Assembly: GCA_965233625.1 (NCBI GenBank)
Contig: OZ247499.1
Span: 5,704,001 to 5,768,000 of the forward strand
From: G965233625 sp965233625
Lineage (GTDB): Bacteria; Planctomycetota; Planctomycetia; Pirellulales; Pirellulaceae
DNA: 64,000 nt
Direction: 5' to 3'
Shown here: piece after piece, positions 1-8,877 of the stretch
How the letters are laid out: each line of letters starts with the position of its first letter
Numbering within the stretch: the first letter of the stretch is position 1
Translations under genes and position numbers: made by a program
Notes under the pieces: model-generated
Told to the model about the DNA's origin: nothing
What the model saw: the letters and a program-made list of their open reading frames with translations, nothing else
Database searches by the model: none

Positions 1-127
1 TCTCCGGTTCCGGCAACGCCACGCCAAGTTCGCTGGCCGTGCACCCGGCAAAAAACACCGCGGCGCCGCAGACCAGAACCGCTAACGAATGCCAGCCACC
101 CAGAACGCCATTGTTGCAACATCGCAT
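1..127 (-). CDS. N-terminus of a lipoprotein, cut by the window edge
   Basis: Reading leftwards from the ATG at 127, the frame is open to the window edge (42 codons). It encodes a hydrophobic signal segment ending in the lipobox FAGC, so the Cys at about residue 29 would be lipidated and the mature protein anchored to a membrane facing the periplasm. A strong ribosome binding site (GGAGGGG) lies about 8 bases before the ATG, which supports this start. Nothing of the mature domain is visible apart from the stretch beginning TASELGVALPEPE, so no function can be given. Confidence 0.7.
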   Translation of the reverse strand, partial: MRCCNNGVLGGWHSLAVLVCGAAVFFAGCTASELGVALPEPE

Positions 128-323
128 GAATAACCCCTCCAGCCACTACAACCAACCGTCATTAGATACATCCCTATCAGAACGTACGTCGTGGGGGTGG
201 AGAATTTCTAAGTACGATAGAAAATCGATCGGACACACTAAATTGCTTTAGTCTGCTTATTATGTGGGTTGTGCCGACTTTGTGCTGAATCAGGCAGCGA
301 ACTTTTCCATGCGATTGAAAAAC

Positions 324-3300
324 TTAATTTTCAGACTGATGGCAGCCATAAATATCTTCTGCGCGCAATCGAACTCCTTGGCGTTCTCGCTCAAGCTTTG
401 CCCATTCGAGTCCGCGTATGCCGGCTTTGTGAAACCCTGTGTTCTCATGATTCACTAAATCTTGAAACCTCTCTATTCGCCGATCGAAATCTTCTATGGA
501 TTCAGACCAAAACTTGGGAAAACAGTTGTGCGAGAGCTCGTCGGAAGTCAAACCACAATCCAAGGCAATCGCCGCAAATTCTTCCCACCGTGCGTCAATT
601 TCTCTGTGTAGCGGCCTTAGGCGATATGATCTCCCGACATGAATCCTGAGCCAGTTGGCGAACAAAATAGTATGCTGGCCGATGATCATGTTAAACAGTT
701 CGTCGCAGTAATACTGCTCGCTAAACTCAGGGAGCAATGCGAGTCGCTCTTCGTACGTAAGCAACTTGCACGCTGCATGAAATGCGGGACTATCTTCTGG
801 AAAAATCGAACTTTGGCTACGTAACTGGTGGGTGAGCCATAGGTACGCAAGCGCCTTATCCGTCTTAAGAAGCTCATCTAATTCAAAAGTGTCTGCCGGA
901 ATGTATTTGGTCGCATTACGCCAGATTGGCTTCAATTCCTTTCTGACTCCACCGTTTCGTTTCCATTCAACCATCGCTGCTTCACCGCGAATTCTTTCGC
1001 GTTCATGTTGAAGCAATTCTGCTATCACTTCGACGGAAACCTCGGTAAGATATTGCAAAACCTGCACTTCGGATGGATCGTCTAAAATCGACGTGGCCAA
1101 ATATATCAGTTCTATCTCAATACCTTGCATTCTAATTATTTGATTTGCTGCGAATTTTTTGTATCGCGCTGAATTCATCAGTTCGAGTAATAACATTTTG
1201 GCAGCATGTTTGTCATCAGTAACCAGACGGCTAATAAATGGCTCTAAGTGTTCCGGTTGGTCGCTGAGTGCTATCATTCTGCGAATCCAATTCTCTGGAG
1301 CGAAGCATGACTTAGCAATCTCACGATATAGTTGGAGTAATCGACCAGTTCCATGGCCAATTCGAAACTCTGCAGCTTCCAAACGAATGTTGATCAATGT
1401 ACTCAATGCAGCATCTTGGCCAGTGTGGATTAGCTTGTCGGCCAGGGCCTTCAGCCTCGTTGCGACTGTATTCTCCACGACCTGCCAGTCTTCACTGTAA
1501 TGGCGAGTGGAAAAAATAAGGTCAAAGTCAGGATCGACGCACACAGTGTTGGAAATACTAGCGCGCGAAAAAAGCACTGATGTGCAAGTTCGCCACGCTC
1601 GCGTGCACTGAGGGGACTTGACAAAATCATTTAACATCTTGTGAGCGGTGTCGCGAAGGAAATCAAGTGTTTCAACAGGGATGCGTGATGATCTGGAATA
1701 CCTCCGCGGATAGACCCAAGATTCGATGCCGTTAAAGAAAGTCCTTGCTGCTGATGTAGGTACACGGTGAAAATTTTTGAGAATTCGCGGCCAAAGCTCG
1801 TCGATCGCTCTGAGCAGTTCCAATGGCCCTATTCCGAAAACATTTCGATACATTCTGTTGTTTCCCGGTTCCACGCGGATATCATCAAAGCCGCAACGTA
1901 GCACCTCCGTCAAAGCCCATACGAACGTTTCTCCGTTGCCTGTACTTCGCTCCTCAAGTACGTCTAGCAAGAGCCGACGTCTCTTAATCGTTTCATCTGT
2001 TGTCTGTTTGTAATCAAAAGCCCAATCTGAAATCTGACGACGCGGGTGGGTTATCGCGCCCGATTGAGGTTTGGGATTCGATTCATCGGCATCTAGTAGC
2101 GCATTTAAGGTGCGTGCGGGACAAAAATGGAGCAGTCCCGGAGCCGCACCGCAGACGTCGCTAGGATATTTATCGAGCACAAATTTTGCGCTTTGCTGGT
2201 TCAGCCATGCAAATTTTTCCCAGGTTTCACTGTTGTTCGCTCTTTCTGCTAAGTCTGTTAGCAGCATTTGGTCAACGCGAGCCCCTCTTTGTTTTGCACT
2301 TATAAGCAAATCAGCAATTGCTGGTATCTGCCGTTCTGATATTTCACGGAGGTGTGGTCGTATGTCTAATGAATTTGCACCAGCGAAAAACACGTCCCGC
2401 AAGAGTATAGGTCGAATCGCAGGAGGCCTGACTTGTAGGTTTTCATTGCGGCATTCTTCGATAAGTCCACCAGAACTTAGATTAGAAGTCATCCGCTGCA
2501 ATTCAATGTGCGTGACATTCAAAGCGGACGAAACCTGCTGCAATGACACACCACTATCACCACCTATTGAAAATGCTGCTAGAACGGATTTGTCAATTGT
2601 GGTGAGATTCAACCGACCAGCGATTTTTTCTAAGAGCACCTCACCACGCCAGATCTTGCGAAGATCTTGTAACTTGCACGATTCGATAAGTGCTGCTGCC
2701 AAACCTGGCTTTCCATCCGATTGAGTAATCAGCGTGTAGATCAACCAGTCTGGTCCTGAGATTCCGCTGATCCGTACCAACTCGGCTATTTCCGACTGAG
2801 GAATTAAGTCGAGTTTGTGTATGCTGCAATTTGGCAATATCGATGCAACACGGTCTCTAAAACTCGGCCAGCAATTCGCGTGAATGTAATAATCAGCCCC
2901 CAATTCGGCGCGTAAGTGCACCAACTCTTCGAGCATTTCCAGATTAACTTGGGCATCGTCAACGATTACAGTACCTGGGGAACTGTCTCTGATGGCATCT
3001 GCGAGCCGTTCTCTGCATCTATCAATGGCGAATAAACATCGACCCTCCGCCACTAACTTTTGATGCAGATACGTTTTACCTGAACCGGGAGACCCAACCA
3101 GCAGCAGGTCACCTTTCGTCGTGCGAAGCCATTCAAGGTCAGGCTCACGACCTACGAATAAGTCGGGCGTTGAATATCGGCCGCTTCTCGGAAATACTGA
3201 AAACGCGGAAGGGCTTCCTGATACTTTGAGAAGGTTCTGCCGCCACTTAGCGTCTCTGTAAAGTTTGTTGGCGAAATAGTCTCCATCGTGAATGTTAACT

Positions 3301-3653
3301 ATCGTAACACCGATTTTTTCTGCTGCCTTGTGTAAGTTCTTTTTTTGGGCTGTCGAAAGGCACTGCGATGTTGCGATTACGGCAATCTTGGGTCCGTTTC
3401 TCTTTTTTAAAAATTCACGCAAATTACGGCGGAAATTCCCAATTACATCTTTGCTAATGGTTGCCACTAAAGGAAATTCGCCGCTCGGCGTTCCGAACGA
3501 GCCGTCCATCCCATCATCGCTGCCGCCACGCATCGGTGCTAGATTTGGATATGCTACGCTTAGTAGGTCTACAGCACATGCTTCGAAGAGGTTTCCGTCG
3601 GACAGGTTCCGTAAACCTTCTCTTATTTTTTTGTGGAGCGGATCCCTGTACAT
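324..3653 (-). CDS. Large STAND-like P-loop NTPase with nuclease-like N-terminus; defence candidate
   Basis: A 1109-residue protein. Residues about 1-145 resemble a restriction-endonuclose-fold (PD-(D/E)XK/Mrr-like) domain: an acidic helix (FEACAVDLL, E24), a GGSDDGMDG loop (D47, D50) and a beta strand VATISKD with K68; the usual Glu/Gln before the Lys is not obvious, so catalysis is uncertain. A GRE motif (168-170) leads into a P-loop NTPase: Walker A GSPGSGKT (187-194) and Walker B TVIVDDA (228-234). A winged-helix-like segment follows (about 345-420). The long helical C-terminal half (about 430-1109) has no motif I recognise and could be a sensor or repeat region. This nuclease-STAND-helical order is that of AVAST-type antiphage NTPases, but assignment here is inference. 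Base composition is clearly AT-richer than the neighbours, consistent with horizontal transfer. It stands alone, convergent with nothing; nrdJ lies upstream on the same strand and is separated by a terminator. Confidence 0.8.
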   Translation of the reverse strand: MYRDPLHKKIREGLRNLSDGNLFEACAVDLLSVAYPNLAPMRGGSDDGMDGSFGTPSGEFPLVATISKDVIGNFRRNLREFLKKRNGPKIAVIATSQCLSTAQKKNLHKAAEKIGVTIVNIHDGDYFANKLYRDAKWRQNLLKVSGSPSAFSVFPRSGRYSTPDLFVGREPDLEWLRTTKGDLLLVGSPGSGKTYLHQKLVAEGRCLFAIDRCRERLADAIRDSSPGTVIVDDAQVNLEMLEELVHLRAELGADYYIHANCWPSFRDRVASILPNCSIHKLDLIPQSEIAELVRISGISGPDWLIYTLITQSDGKPGLAAALIESCKLQDLRKIWRGEVLLEKIAGRLNLTTIDKSVLAAFSIGGDSGVSLQQVSSALNVTHIELQRMTSNLSSGGLIEECRNENLQVRPPAIRPILLRDVFFAGANSLDIRPHLREISERQIPAIADLLISAKQRGARVDQMLLTDLAERANNSETWEKFAWLNQQSAKFVLDKYPSDVCGAAPGLLHFCPARTLNALLDADESNPKPQSGAITHPRRQISDWAFDYKQTTDETIKRRRLLLDVLEERSTGNGETFVWALTEVLRCGFDDIRVEPGNNRMYRNVFGIGPLELLRAIDELWPRILKNFHRVPTSAARTFFNGIESWVYPRRYSRSSRIPVETLDFLRDTAHKMLNDFVKSPQCTRAWRTCTSVLFSRASISNTVCVDPDFDLIFSTRHYSEDWQVVENTVATRLKALADKLIHTGQDAALSTLINIRLEAAEFRIGHGTGRLLQLYREIAKSCFAPENWIRRMIALSDQPEHLEPFISRLVTDDKHAAKMLLLELMNSARYKKFAANQIIRMQGIEIELIYLATSILDDPSEVQVLQYLTEVSVEVIAELLQHERERIRGEAAMVEWKRNGGVRKELKPIWRNATKYIPADTFELDELLKTDKALAYLWLTHQLRSQSSIFPEDSPAFHAACKLLTYEERLALLPEFSEQYYCDELFNMIIGQHTILFANWLRIHVGRSYRLRPLHREIDARWEEFAAIALDCGLTSDELSHNCFPKFWSESIEDFDRRIERFQDLVNHENTGFHKAGIRGLEWAKLERERQGVRLRAEDIYGCHQSEN

Positions 3654-3686
3654 GGCAACTCACTGACCTGTCTTACAATGGTCCAC

Positions 3687-3719
3687 AAAAAAACCGGCTA
3701 GCCATTTCTAACTAGCCGG
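3687..3719 (-). terminator. Rho-independent terminator after nrdJ
   Basis: A perfect 8-bp stem (CCGGCTAG at 3694-3701 with CTAGCCGG at 3712-3719, 10-base loop) is followed, in the minus-strand direction, by a run of seven T (3687-3693). It lies about 30 bases past the nrdJ stop and directly before the start of the NTPase gene, so the two are probably separate transcripts. Confidence 0.85.
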
Positions 3720-3749
3720 AAAATCTGTCTCTACGAATGACGCTGAAAC

Positions 3750-6749
3750 TTAGGAGCAGCCCATGCTGTTGCCGCAGTTGTGGCAGAGGTAGCAGTTGCC
3801 GTTGCGGACGGTGATGGCGCCGCAGTTGTCGCAGGTGGGGGCGTCGCTCTGGAAGCGGGCGAACTGGTCGCCGCGGGAGCCGTCGCCTTTGTCCTGCATC
3901 AGGGCGCCGGCGCGTTCTAGCTGAGCGGCGTCGACTTTCCCTTTGCCGTTGGCCTTCGCGCCGTTGCTGCCGTTGTGGCCATTGCTGTGCCCGTTGGACT
4001 CAGCCTTGGCGGGCGCGGCGGGTTCGCTGGCGGGTGCTGCCGTGGCTTCCGGGCTGCTGGCTTCGGCTTTTTCTTCCGTAGCAGAATCGTCGGAAGAAGT
4101 GCTGATGCCGTTGGTGGCTTCGCGGAAACCGGGCAGGAAGGCGATGCCGAGGAAGCGGAAGATGTAATCGACCACGCTCTTGGCGATGCGGATGTCCGGG
4201 TTGGTGGTGTAACCCATCGGCTCGAACCGCGTGTGCGAGAACTTGTTGACCAGCACTTCCAGCGGTACGCCGTATTGCAGGCTCATCGAGATCGCCGTGC
4301 CGAAGCTGTCCATCAGACCGCCGATGGTGCTACCCTCTTTGGCCATGGTGATGAACAGTTCGCCGGGGCGGCCGTCGGGGAACAGGCCGACGTTGATATA
4401 GCCTTCGTGACCGCCGACGTTGAACTTATGCGTTACCGAGTTGCGGGTGTCAGGCAGACGCTCGCGACGGACGCGGTTGGCTTCCTGATCGGCCGCCTTC
4501 TTATTGGCTGCTTTGGCTTCTTTATCGTTTTCGCTCTCGGTCGAAAGCGGCTGGCTCTGCTTGGAGCCGTCGCGATAGATGGCCAATGCCTTCAAGCCCA
4601 GCTTCCAGCCCATCATGTAGGCGTCGCCGATATCTTCAGGCGTCACATCGTTGGGCATGTTCACGGTCTTCGAGATGGCGCCCGAAAGGAACGGCTGGGC
4701 CGCGGCCATCATCTTCACGTGGGCCTGCCAGTGGATGCTGCGGACACCGTTGGAAGGTTTGAACGCACAGTCGAAGACAGGCAGATGCTCTGGCTTCAGC
4801 TCCGGGGCGCCTTCGATGGTGTCGTGCTCGTTGATGTAGTCGTTAATGGCGACCACTTCCGCGGCGGTGTAGCCGAGGCTCTTCAAGGCGCCGGCTGCAG
4901 ACTGGTTGACGATCTTCAGCATGCCGCCACCGGCCAGCTGCTTGTATTTGACCAGCGCGATATCTGGCTCGATGCCGGTTGTATCGCAGTCCATCATGAA
5001 AGAGATAGTGCCGGTTGGCGCCAGGACGGTCGCCTGGGCGTTGCGGAAGCCGTTGCGGGCGCCGGTTTCAAGCACTTCGTCCCACACGTTGCGGGCGGCG
5101 TTTTTCAGATAGTCCGGGCAGCTGCTGTTGATGTCTTCCACCGCATCGCGATGCATGTTCATCACACGGTTGAACGACGACGCGTTCTTCTCGTAGGCGT
5201 CGAACGTACCAACGGCGGCAGCCATTTCCGCGCTGGTGCGGTTAGCTTCGCCGTGCAGCAGCGCCGTGATGGCGCCGCACATGCCGTAAGCTTTGTCCGA
5301 GTCGTAGGCGGCGCCGCTGGTCATGATCAGGCTGCCGAGGTTCGAGTAACCCAGACCCAGCGGACGATAGCGGTGGCTGTTCTCCGCGATCTGCTTGGTC
5401 GGGTAGCTCGCCCGGTCAACGATGATTTCCTGAGCGATGAAGAACACCCGGCAGGCAGCACGGAAACGCTCGACATCGAACTGGCCATCTTCCTGACGGA
5501 ACTTCATCAGGTTAATGCTGGCCAGGTTACAGGCCGTGTTGTCCAGGAACATGTATTCCGAGCACGGATTGCTGGCGTTGATGCGGCCCGATTCGGGGCA
5601 GGTGTGCCAGTTGTTAATGGTCGTGTCGTACTGCACGCCGGGGTCGCCGCACTGCCAGGCGCACTCGGCCATGCGGTTCATCAGCTGGCGGGCATCGTAT
5701 TCAGGTGGTTTACCGCTGGCGCTTTCGGAAACCCAGCGCGTCCGCCATTTGCCGCCACGATCCACCGACTGCATGAAGTCATCGGTAACGCGGACTGAGA
5801 GGTTCGCATTCTGGAAGAAGACGGAGCTGTATGCTTCGCCGTTGAAGTTGGCGTCGTACCTGCCCGAAGCGATCAGGGTGTGGGCCTTTTCTTCTTCTTT
5901 GAGCTTGCATTCGATGAATTCAAGCACATCGGGGTGCCAGACCTTCAGCGACTGCATCTTGGCGGCGCGACGGGTTTTGCCGCCGCTTTTGACCGTGCCG
6001 GCAATCTGATCGTAGATCCGCATGAAGGAAAGTGGGCCGGACGGGCGACCGCCGCCCGAGAGCTTCTCACGGAATGAACGCAGCGTGGACAGGTCGGTGC
6101 CGGTGCCGCTGCCGAACTTGAACAGCATGGCTTCGCTGGTAGCGAGGCTCATGATGTCTTCCATGTTGTCGCCAACGCTTTGAATAAAGCAGGCGGAGCC
6201 TTGCGGGAACTCGTAGGGGTTCTCTGGCTGCACGGCGTGCTGATCTTCTTCGCTCCACCGCCAGTTGCAGGCATCGCCGGTGATACCGTACTGGTGGTAT
6301 AGACCTACATTGAACCAGACGGGCGAGTTGAAGGCGCCATGCTGATGCAGGCACAGCCAGGTCAGATCGCGATAAAACCGTTCGCCATCCTGCTCGGTGG
6401 CGAAGTAACCATCTTCAATGCCCCAGTCGGCAATGGTGCGGGTCACACGGTTAATGAGCTGCCGGACGCTGTTTTCACGCTCCGGGCTGCCGTTTTCACC
6501 GTAGAAATACTTACTCACCACGACGTTGGTGGCCAGCTGGCTCCACGAGGCAGGGATCTCGCAATCCTCCTGCTCAAACAGCACCCCGCCGTTCTCGTCT
6601 TTAATGGCTGCGCTGCGTTTTTCCCACTGCACGGTGGCAAAGGGATCCGCAATATTTGGTGGACAGAAAACAGGCTCAATCGTGAGCTTGTCCTGGGGGT
6701 TACCCTGATCTGACGACACCGACGACGATGTGGCTCCGACGCGCGACAT
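3750..6749 (-). CDS. nrdJ: Adenosylcobalamin-dependent (class II) ribonucleotide reductase
   Basis: Reduces ribonucleotides to deoxyribonucleotides using adenosylcobalamin to make the active-site thiyl radical; cytoplasmic and independent of oxygen. The 999-residue product has the ten-stranded barrel of the family, with the NPCSE active-site segment (N394, C396, E398). A low-complexity Ala/Glu/Asn/Gly linker (about 880-955) precedes a C-terminal zinc-ribbon with paired CDNCG and CHNCG motifs and terminal cysteines that should re-reduce the active site. No N-terminal ATP-cone is evident. The start MSRVGAT is preceded by AGGGAG. A leader hairpin and a candidate promoter lie upstream, a terminator downstream. 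The cofactor-forming adenosyltransferase is encoded at 50359-50910. Confidence 0.97.
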   Translation of the reverse strand: MSRVGATSSSVSSDQGNPQDKLTIEPVFCPPNIADPFATVQWEKRSAAIKDENGGVLFEQEDCEIPASWSQLATNVVVSKYFYGENGSPERENSVRQLINRVTRTIADWGIEDGYFATEQDGERFYRDLTWLCLHQHGAFNSPVWFNVGLYHQYGITGDACNWRWSEEDQHAVQPENPYEFPQGSACFIQSVGDNMEDIMSLATSEAMLFKFGSGTGTDLSTLRSFREKLSGGGRPSGPLSFMRIYDQIAGTVKSGGKTRRAAKMQSLKVWHPDVLEFIECKLKEEEKAHTLIASGRYDANFNGEAYSSVFFQNANLSVRVTDDFMQSVDRGGKWRTRWVSESASGKPPEYDARQLMNRMAECAWQCGDPGVQYDTTINNWHTCPESGRINASNPCSEYMFLDNTACNLASINLMKFRQEDGQFDVERFRAACRVFFIAQEIIVDRASYPTKQIAENSHRYRPLGLGYSNLGSLIMTSGAAYDSDKAYGMCGAITALLHGEANRTSAEMAAAVGTFDAYEKNASSFNRVMNMHRDAVEDINSSCPDYLKNAARNVWDEVLETGARNGFRNAQATVLAPTGTISFMMDCDTTGIEPDIALVKYKQLAGGGMLKIVNQSAAGALKSLGYTAAEVVAINDYINEHDTIEGAPELKPEHLPVFDCAFKPSNGVRSIHWQAHVKMMAAAQPFLSGAISKTVNMPNDVTPEDIGDAYMMGWKLGLKALAIYRDGSKQSQPLSTESENDKEAKAANKKAADQEANRVRRERLPDTRNSVTHKFNVGGHEGYINVGLFPDGRPGELFITMAKEGSTIGGLMDSFGTAISMSLQYGVPLEVLVNKFSHTRFEPMGYTTNPDIRIAKSVVDYIFRFLGIAFLPGFREATNGISTSSDDSATEEKAEASSPEATAAPASEPAAPAKAESNGHSNGHNGSNGAKANGKGKVDAAQLERAGALMQDKGDGSRGDQFARFQSDAPTCDNCGAITVRNGNCYLCHNCGNSMGCS

Positions 6750-6780
6750 ACGCGAAACTCCCTACTCATTTCCCGAGGAG

Positions 6781-6809
6781 CACCCGGCGGAAGACTCCTG
6801 TGCCGGGTG
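6781..6809 (-). promoter_or_regulatory. Perfect hairpin in the nrdJ leader
   Basis: CACCCGGC (6781-6788) pairs perfectly with GCCGGGTG (6802-6809) across a 13-base loop. It sits 31 bases upstream of the nrdJ start codon, inside the likely 5' leader. On the transcript the loop carries AGGAG. There is no T-run after it, so it is more likely a leader structure than a terminator. Its role is unknown; I found no cobalamin riboswitch core nearby. Confidence 0.5.
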
Positions 6810-6820
6810 TAAGAATGTAC

Positions 6821-6848
6821 AGTATAACATATCCTTCTGTCTGACCAG
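6821..6848 (-). promoter_or_regulatory. Candidate nrdJ promoter (-10 TATACT)
   Basis: On the minus strand TATACT (6826-6821) matches the -10 consensus at five of six positions. A weak -35-like CTGGTC lies 16 bases further upstream (6848-6843). Transcription would start near 6813, leaving a leader of about 65 bases that holds the hairpin at 6781-6809. The -35 match is poor, so this is tentative. Confidence 0.3.
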
Positions 6849-6887
6849 CCTGAAAATGGCTCTGTGCCGGATTTCCTTAAAATCGCT

Positions 6888-7100
6888 GCTAGCACGCACG
6901 GCAGGCTGATCACACTGACGCACTGTATGTTGTATTTTGATTAATTCGCCATACAGCATTTAGTGCGGGTGGGAGTTTATCAATCGTTGCTAGCAGCGTC
7001 AAGAGAAATCCGCTAGCGAAAGATTCGGTCCTGCGCGGGCATGTTATCCCGGCCCGTGCCGCAGCCCCTGAAAACCTAGTCATGGCTAGCATTTGCTAGC
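6888..7100. repeat. Cluster of five GCTAGC palindromes upstream of nrdJ
   Basis: The 497-base space between nrdJ and the PilZ gene has no gene I can support. It holds five exact copies of the palindrome GCTAGC at 6888, 6989, 7012, 7085 and 7095. By chance a given 6-mer occurs about once in 4 kb. The last two are spaced 10 bases apart (one helical turn). They may be operator sites, but nothing here names the binding protein. Confidence 0.5.
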
Positions 7101-7231
7101 ACTGATAGCTGCCCCGAAAAGGTATTCCGGGCGTGGAAAAATTGTTGATAAAACCCGGATGACCTGCACGAAGGTCAAAGATTGTGCAGAAGCAGGAGCT
7201 TGTCAGACCCCTACCGGCACCAATGGGAGCG

Positions 7232-7257
7232 CCAACTAAAACAAGCCTATTTAGGCT
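7232..7257 (-). terminator. Weak terminator overlapping the PilZ gene stop
   Basis: AGCCT (7244-7248) and AGGCT (7253-7257) form a short stem with a 4-base loop that includes part of the TAG stop. In the minus direction it is followed by TGTTTTAGTT. The stem is only five pairs, so this is a weak call. Confidence 0.35.
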
Positions 7258-7819
7258 CTTTCGGAATAGAATTTGCAGTCTGAAGCCGGCGGTCGATCGA
7301 ACGCACCAGCTGATGCATCGCCAACTGGTGCTGACGCAGGCGGGTGACGCCCGCATCAATCTCATCCAGGGGCTCCGCGGCGTTGTCGCGGGTGGCTGTT
7401 ACGGGTGATTGTACGAATTTTGCGCTGACATCGTAGTACAGGCCCAGCGATTCCACCCGCAGCACTTCAATCCGGCGGCTTCTCGGCTTGGAAGTCGGCC
7501 CTTGTCCCATCTGCGGCAACTGAATCTGGTACGGGCCGGCAGGTATTTCCGTGGCAGTCAGGAAGCCGACGCCCGTTTCTGAGATATCGCGGGTGGCAAT
7601 TTCAACCGGTTCGCTTGGGTCGGCGCCGCCTTCTAATGGCTTAATCGACGCCGTTTTGACCACTGCGTAACGCTGTGGACGCTTCGCGGCGTTGTATTCA
7701 CGCAGTTTTCCAGCCCAGCGGCGGGCGGCGGAAAGCAGGTCGTGGCCGGTGGTCAGAAAGTCTGCACGTGGCTGGCGCGATTTCGCGGTTGTCTGGCTGG
7801 GCGGTTGTTGCACAGGCAT
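7247..7819 (-). CDS. PilZ-domain protein
   Basis: A 190-residue protein with a PilZ-like beta domain, the family that binds cyclic di-GMP. The second half of the binding signature, D-x-S-x-x-G (D78, S80, G83, in RDISETGVGF), is clear. The first arginine-rich half (RxxxR) is less clear: candidates lie around residues 43-51 (AAKRPQRYAV). A C-terminal helix (about 150-190) follows. I start at the ATG at 7819; a longer in-frame start at 8008 would run 121 bases into the upstream gene and adds sequence that does not look like protein. It probably acts as a c-di-GMP-responsive regulator of envelope or motility functions, by family inference only. Confidence 0.75.
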   Translation of the reverse strand: MPVQQPPSQTTAKSRQPRADFLTTGHDLLSAARRWAGKLREYNAAKRPQRYAVVKTASIKPLEGGADPSEPVEIATRDISETGVGFLTATEIPAGPYQIQLPQMGQGPTSKPRSRRIEVLRVESLGLYYDVSAKFVQSPVTATRDNAAEPLDEIDAGVTRLRQHQLAMHQLVRSIDRRLQTANSIPKEPK

Positions 7820-7887
7820 CGAAGCGGCCTTTAGGGCGGATGTTTCATAGATCCGCACGAAAGCAGACCTGTTGTCCCAAGCATAGG

Positions 7888-8733
7888 TTACTCTTCGGCT
7901 TCTGCCTGGGCTGCTTTCGCCGCGTCCCCTTTGCCCACCAGTTTCATGCCTTGCTTGACCAGCAACGGGAACACGCCCAGCAGGACGAAGGCGGTGATAA
8001 GCGGCCATGTCAGCACGCTGCCGACGCCATTTTTAGCTAGTTCGCTGATCGAAGGCGCACTGGCGCCGGCGAAGATGAACACGCACGTGCCAGGCAGCAT
8101 CCCGATCTGACTGACCCACCAGAATGTGCCCGTTTTGATCCGCGTCAGCCCCATCACAACGTTGATCACAAAAAACGGAAACGCCGGCACAAGCCGCAGG
8201 GTGAACAGATAGAACGGCCCTTCGCGGTCCAGTGCTTCGTTGAAGGTTTTTAACCGCTCGCCAAACTTCTGCTGAATCGAAGAGCCAAAGATATACCGGC
8301 TGGAAAGAAAGGCGAACGTGGCGCCGCTGGTCGAAGCGAAACTCACCAGCAGCAACGCCAGCGGAAAACCTGCCAGCCACCCATAAGCATTGCGGAACAG
8401 CCAGCCGTACACCAGCGTCATCGCTGCCGCGCCGGGCAACGAGAAGCCTGTCACCACCACATAAATTGTGAAAGCGATGGCGATCACCAGCAGCGGATAA
8501 TCGTTCTGAAAATTGAGAATCTCCGCTTCGTACTTCTCAATTGCTTCGAGCGAGAGCTTATCGCCAAAGAAGTAATACAACACGCCCGCCACCGCGGCGA
8601 AAAGCAGCAGTGCGGCGATGCGGGGCCCCCAGGTGGCCAGCGCTGATTTTTGCTGCTGGTCGTCCTGACCGGGACCGTTTTTGCCGGACGCGACGTGATT
8701 TTCTTTTTCGCTGCTGGCGTTCGAAGATTGCAT
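7888..8733 (-). CDS. TVP38/TMEM64 (VTT/DedA-like) membrane protein
   Basis: A 281-residue integral membrane protein. After a charged, Ser/Gln-rich cytoplasmic tail (1-33) come a first membrane segment (about 36-57), the conserved re-entrant VTT/SNARE-associated core (about 80-215; motifs FSLPGAAAMTLVYGWLF and LRLVPAFPFFVINVVMG) and a last segment (about 240-262) with an Ala/Glu-rich tail. Relatives move or scramble lipids or lipid-linked intermediates; the substrate here is unknown. The PilZ gene follows 68 bases downstream on the same strand, and a copper-type lipoprotein is divergent. Confidence 0.9.
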   Translation of the reverse strand: MQSSNASSEKENHVASGKNGPGQDDQQQKSALATWGPRIAALLLFAAVAGVLYYFFGDKLSLEAIEKYEAEILNFQNDYPLLVIAIAFTIYVVVTGFSLPGAAAMTLVYGWLFRNAYGWLAGFPLALLLVSFASTSGATFAFLSSRYIFGSSIQQKFGERLKTFNEALDREGPFYLFTLRLVPAFPFFVINVVMGLTRIKTGTFWWVSQIGMLPGTCVFIFAGASAPSISELAKNGVGSVLTWPLITAFVLLGVFPLLVKQGMKLVGKGDAAKAAQAEAEE

Positions 8734-8877
8734 GCTTGGGTCCGGGGCGTACAGGTCTGCGGGCGGCGTCTATCAAAGCATATAATCGTAGGATGCACTT
8801 TCGAGCATTCCGTTACCGCATTATCGTACTATGGTGGGCGGAAGCTGTTAGGCAAATCACCTTCGCAAAGCTAAACC

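Noticed and set aside
3975..5798. A 607-codon plus-strand open frame opposite nrdJ
   Set aside because: It lies fully inside nrdJ on the other strand. Its composition (Val/Gly/Ala/His/Arg) is what the complement of a GC-rich gene gives, and it has no domain.
6750..7246. Cobalamin riboswitch before nrdJ
   Set aside because: I looked for the B12-box core (GCCACTG on the minus strand) and did not find it. A computed covariance search would settle this.
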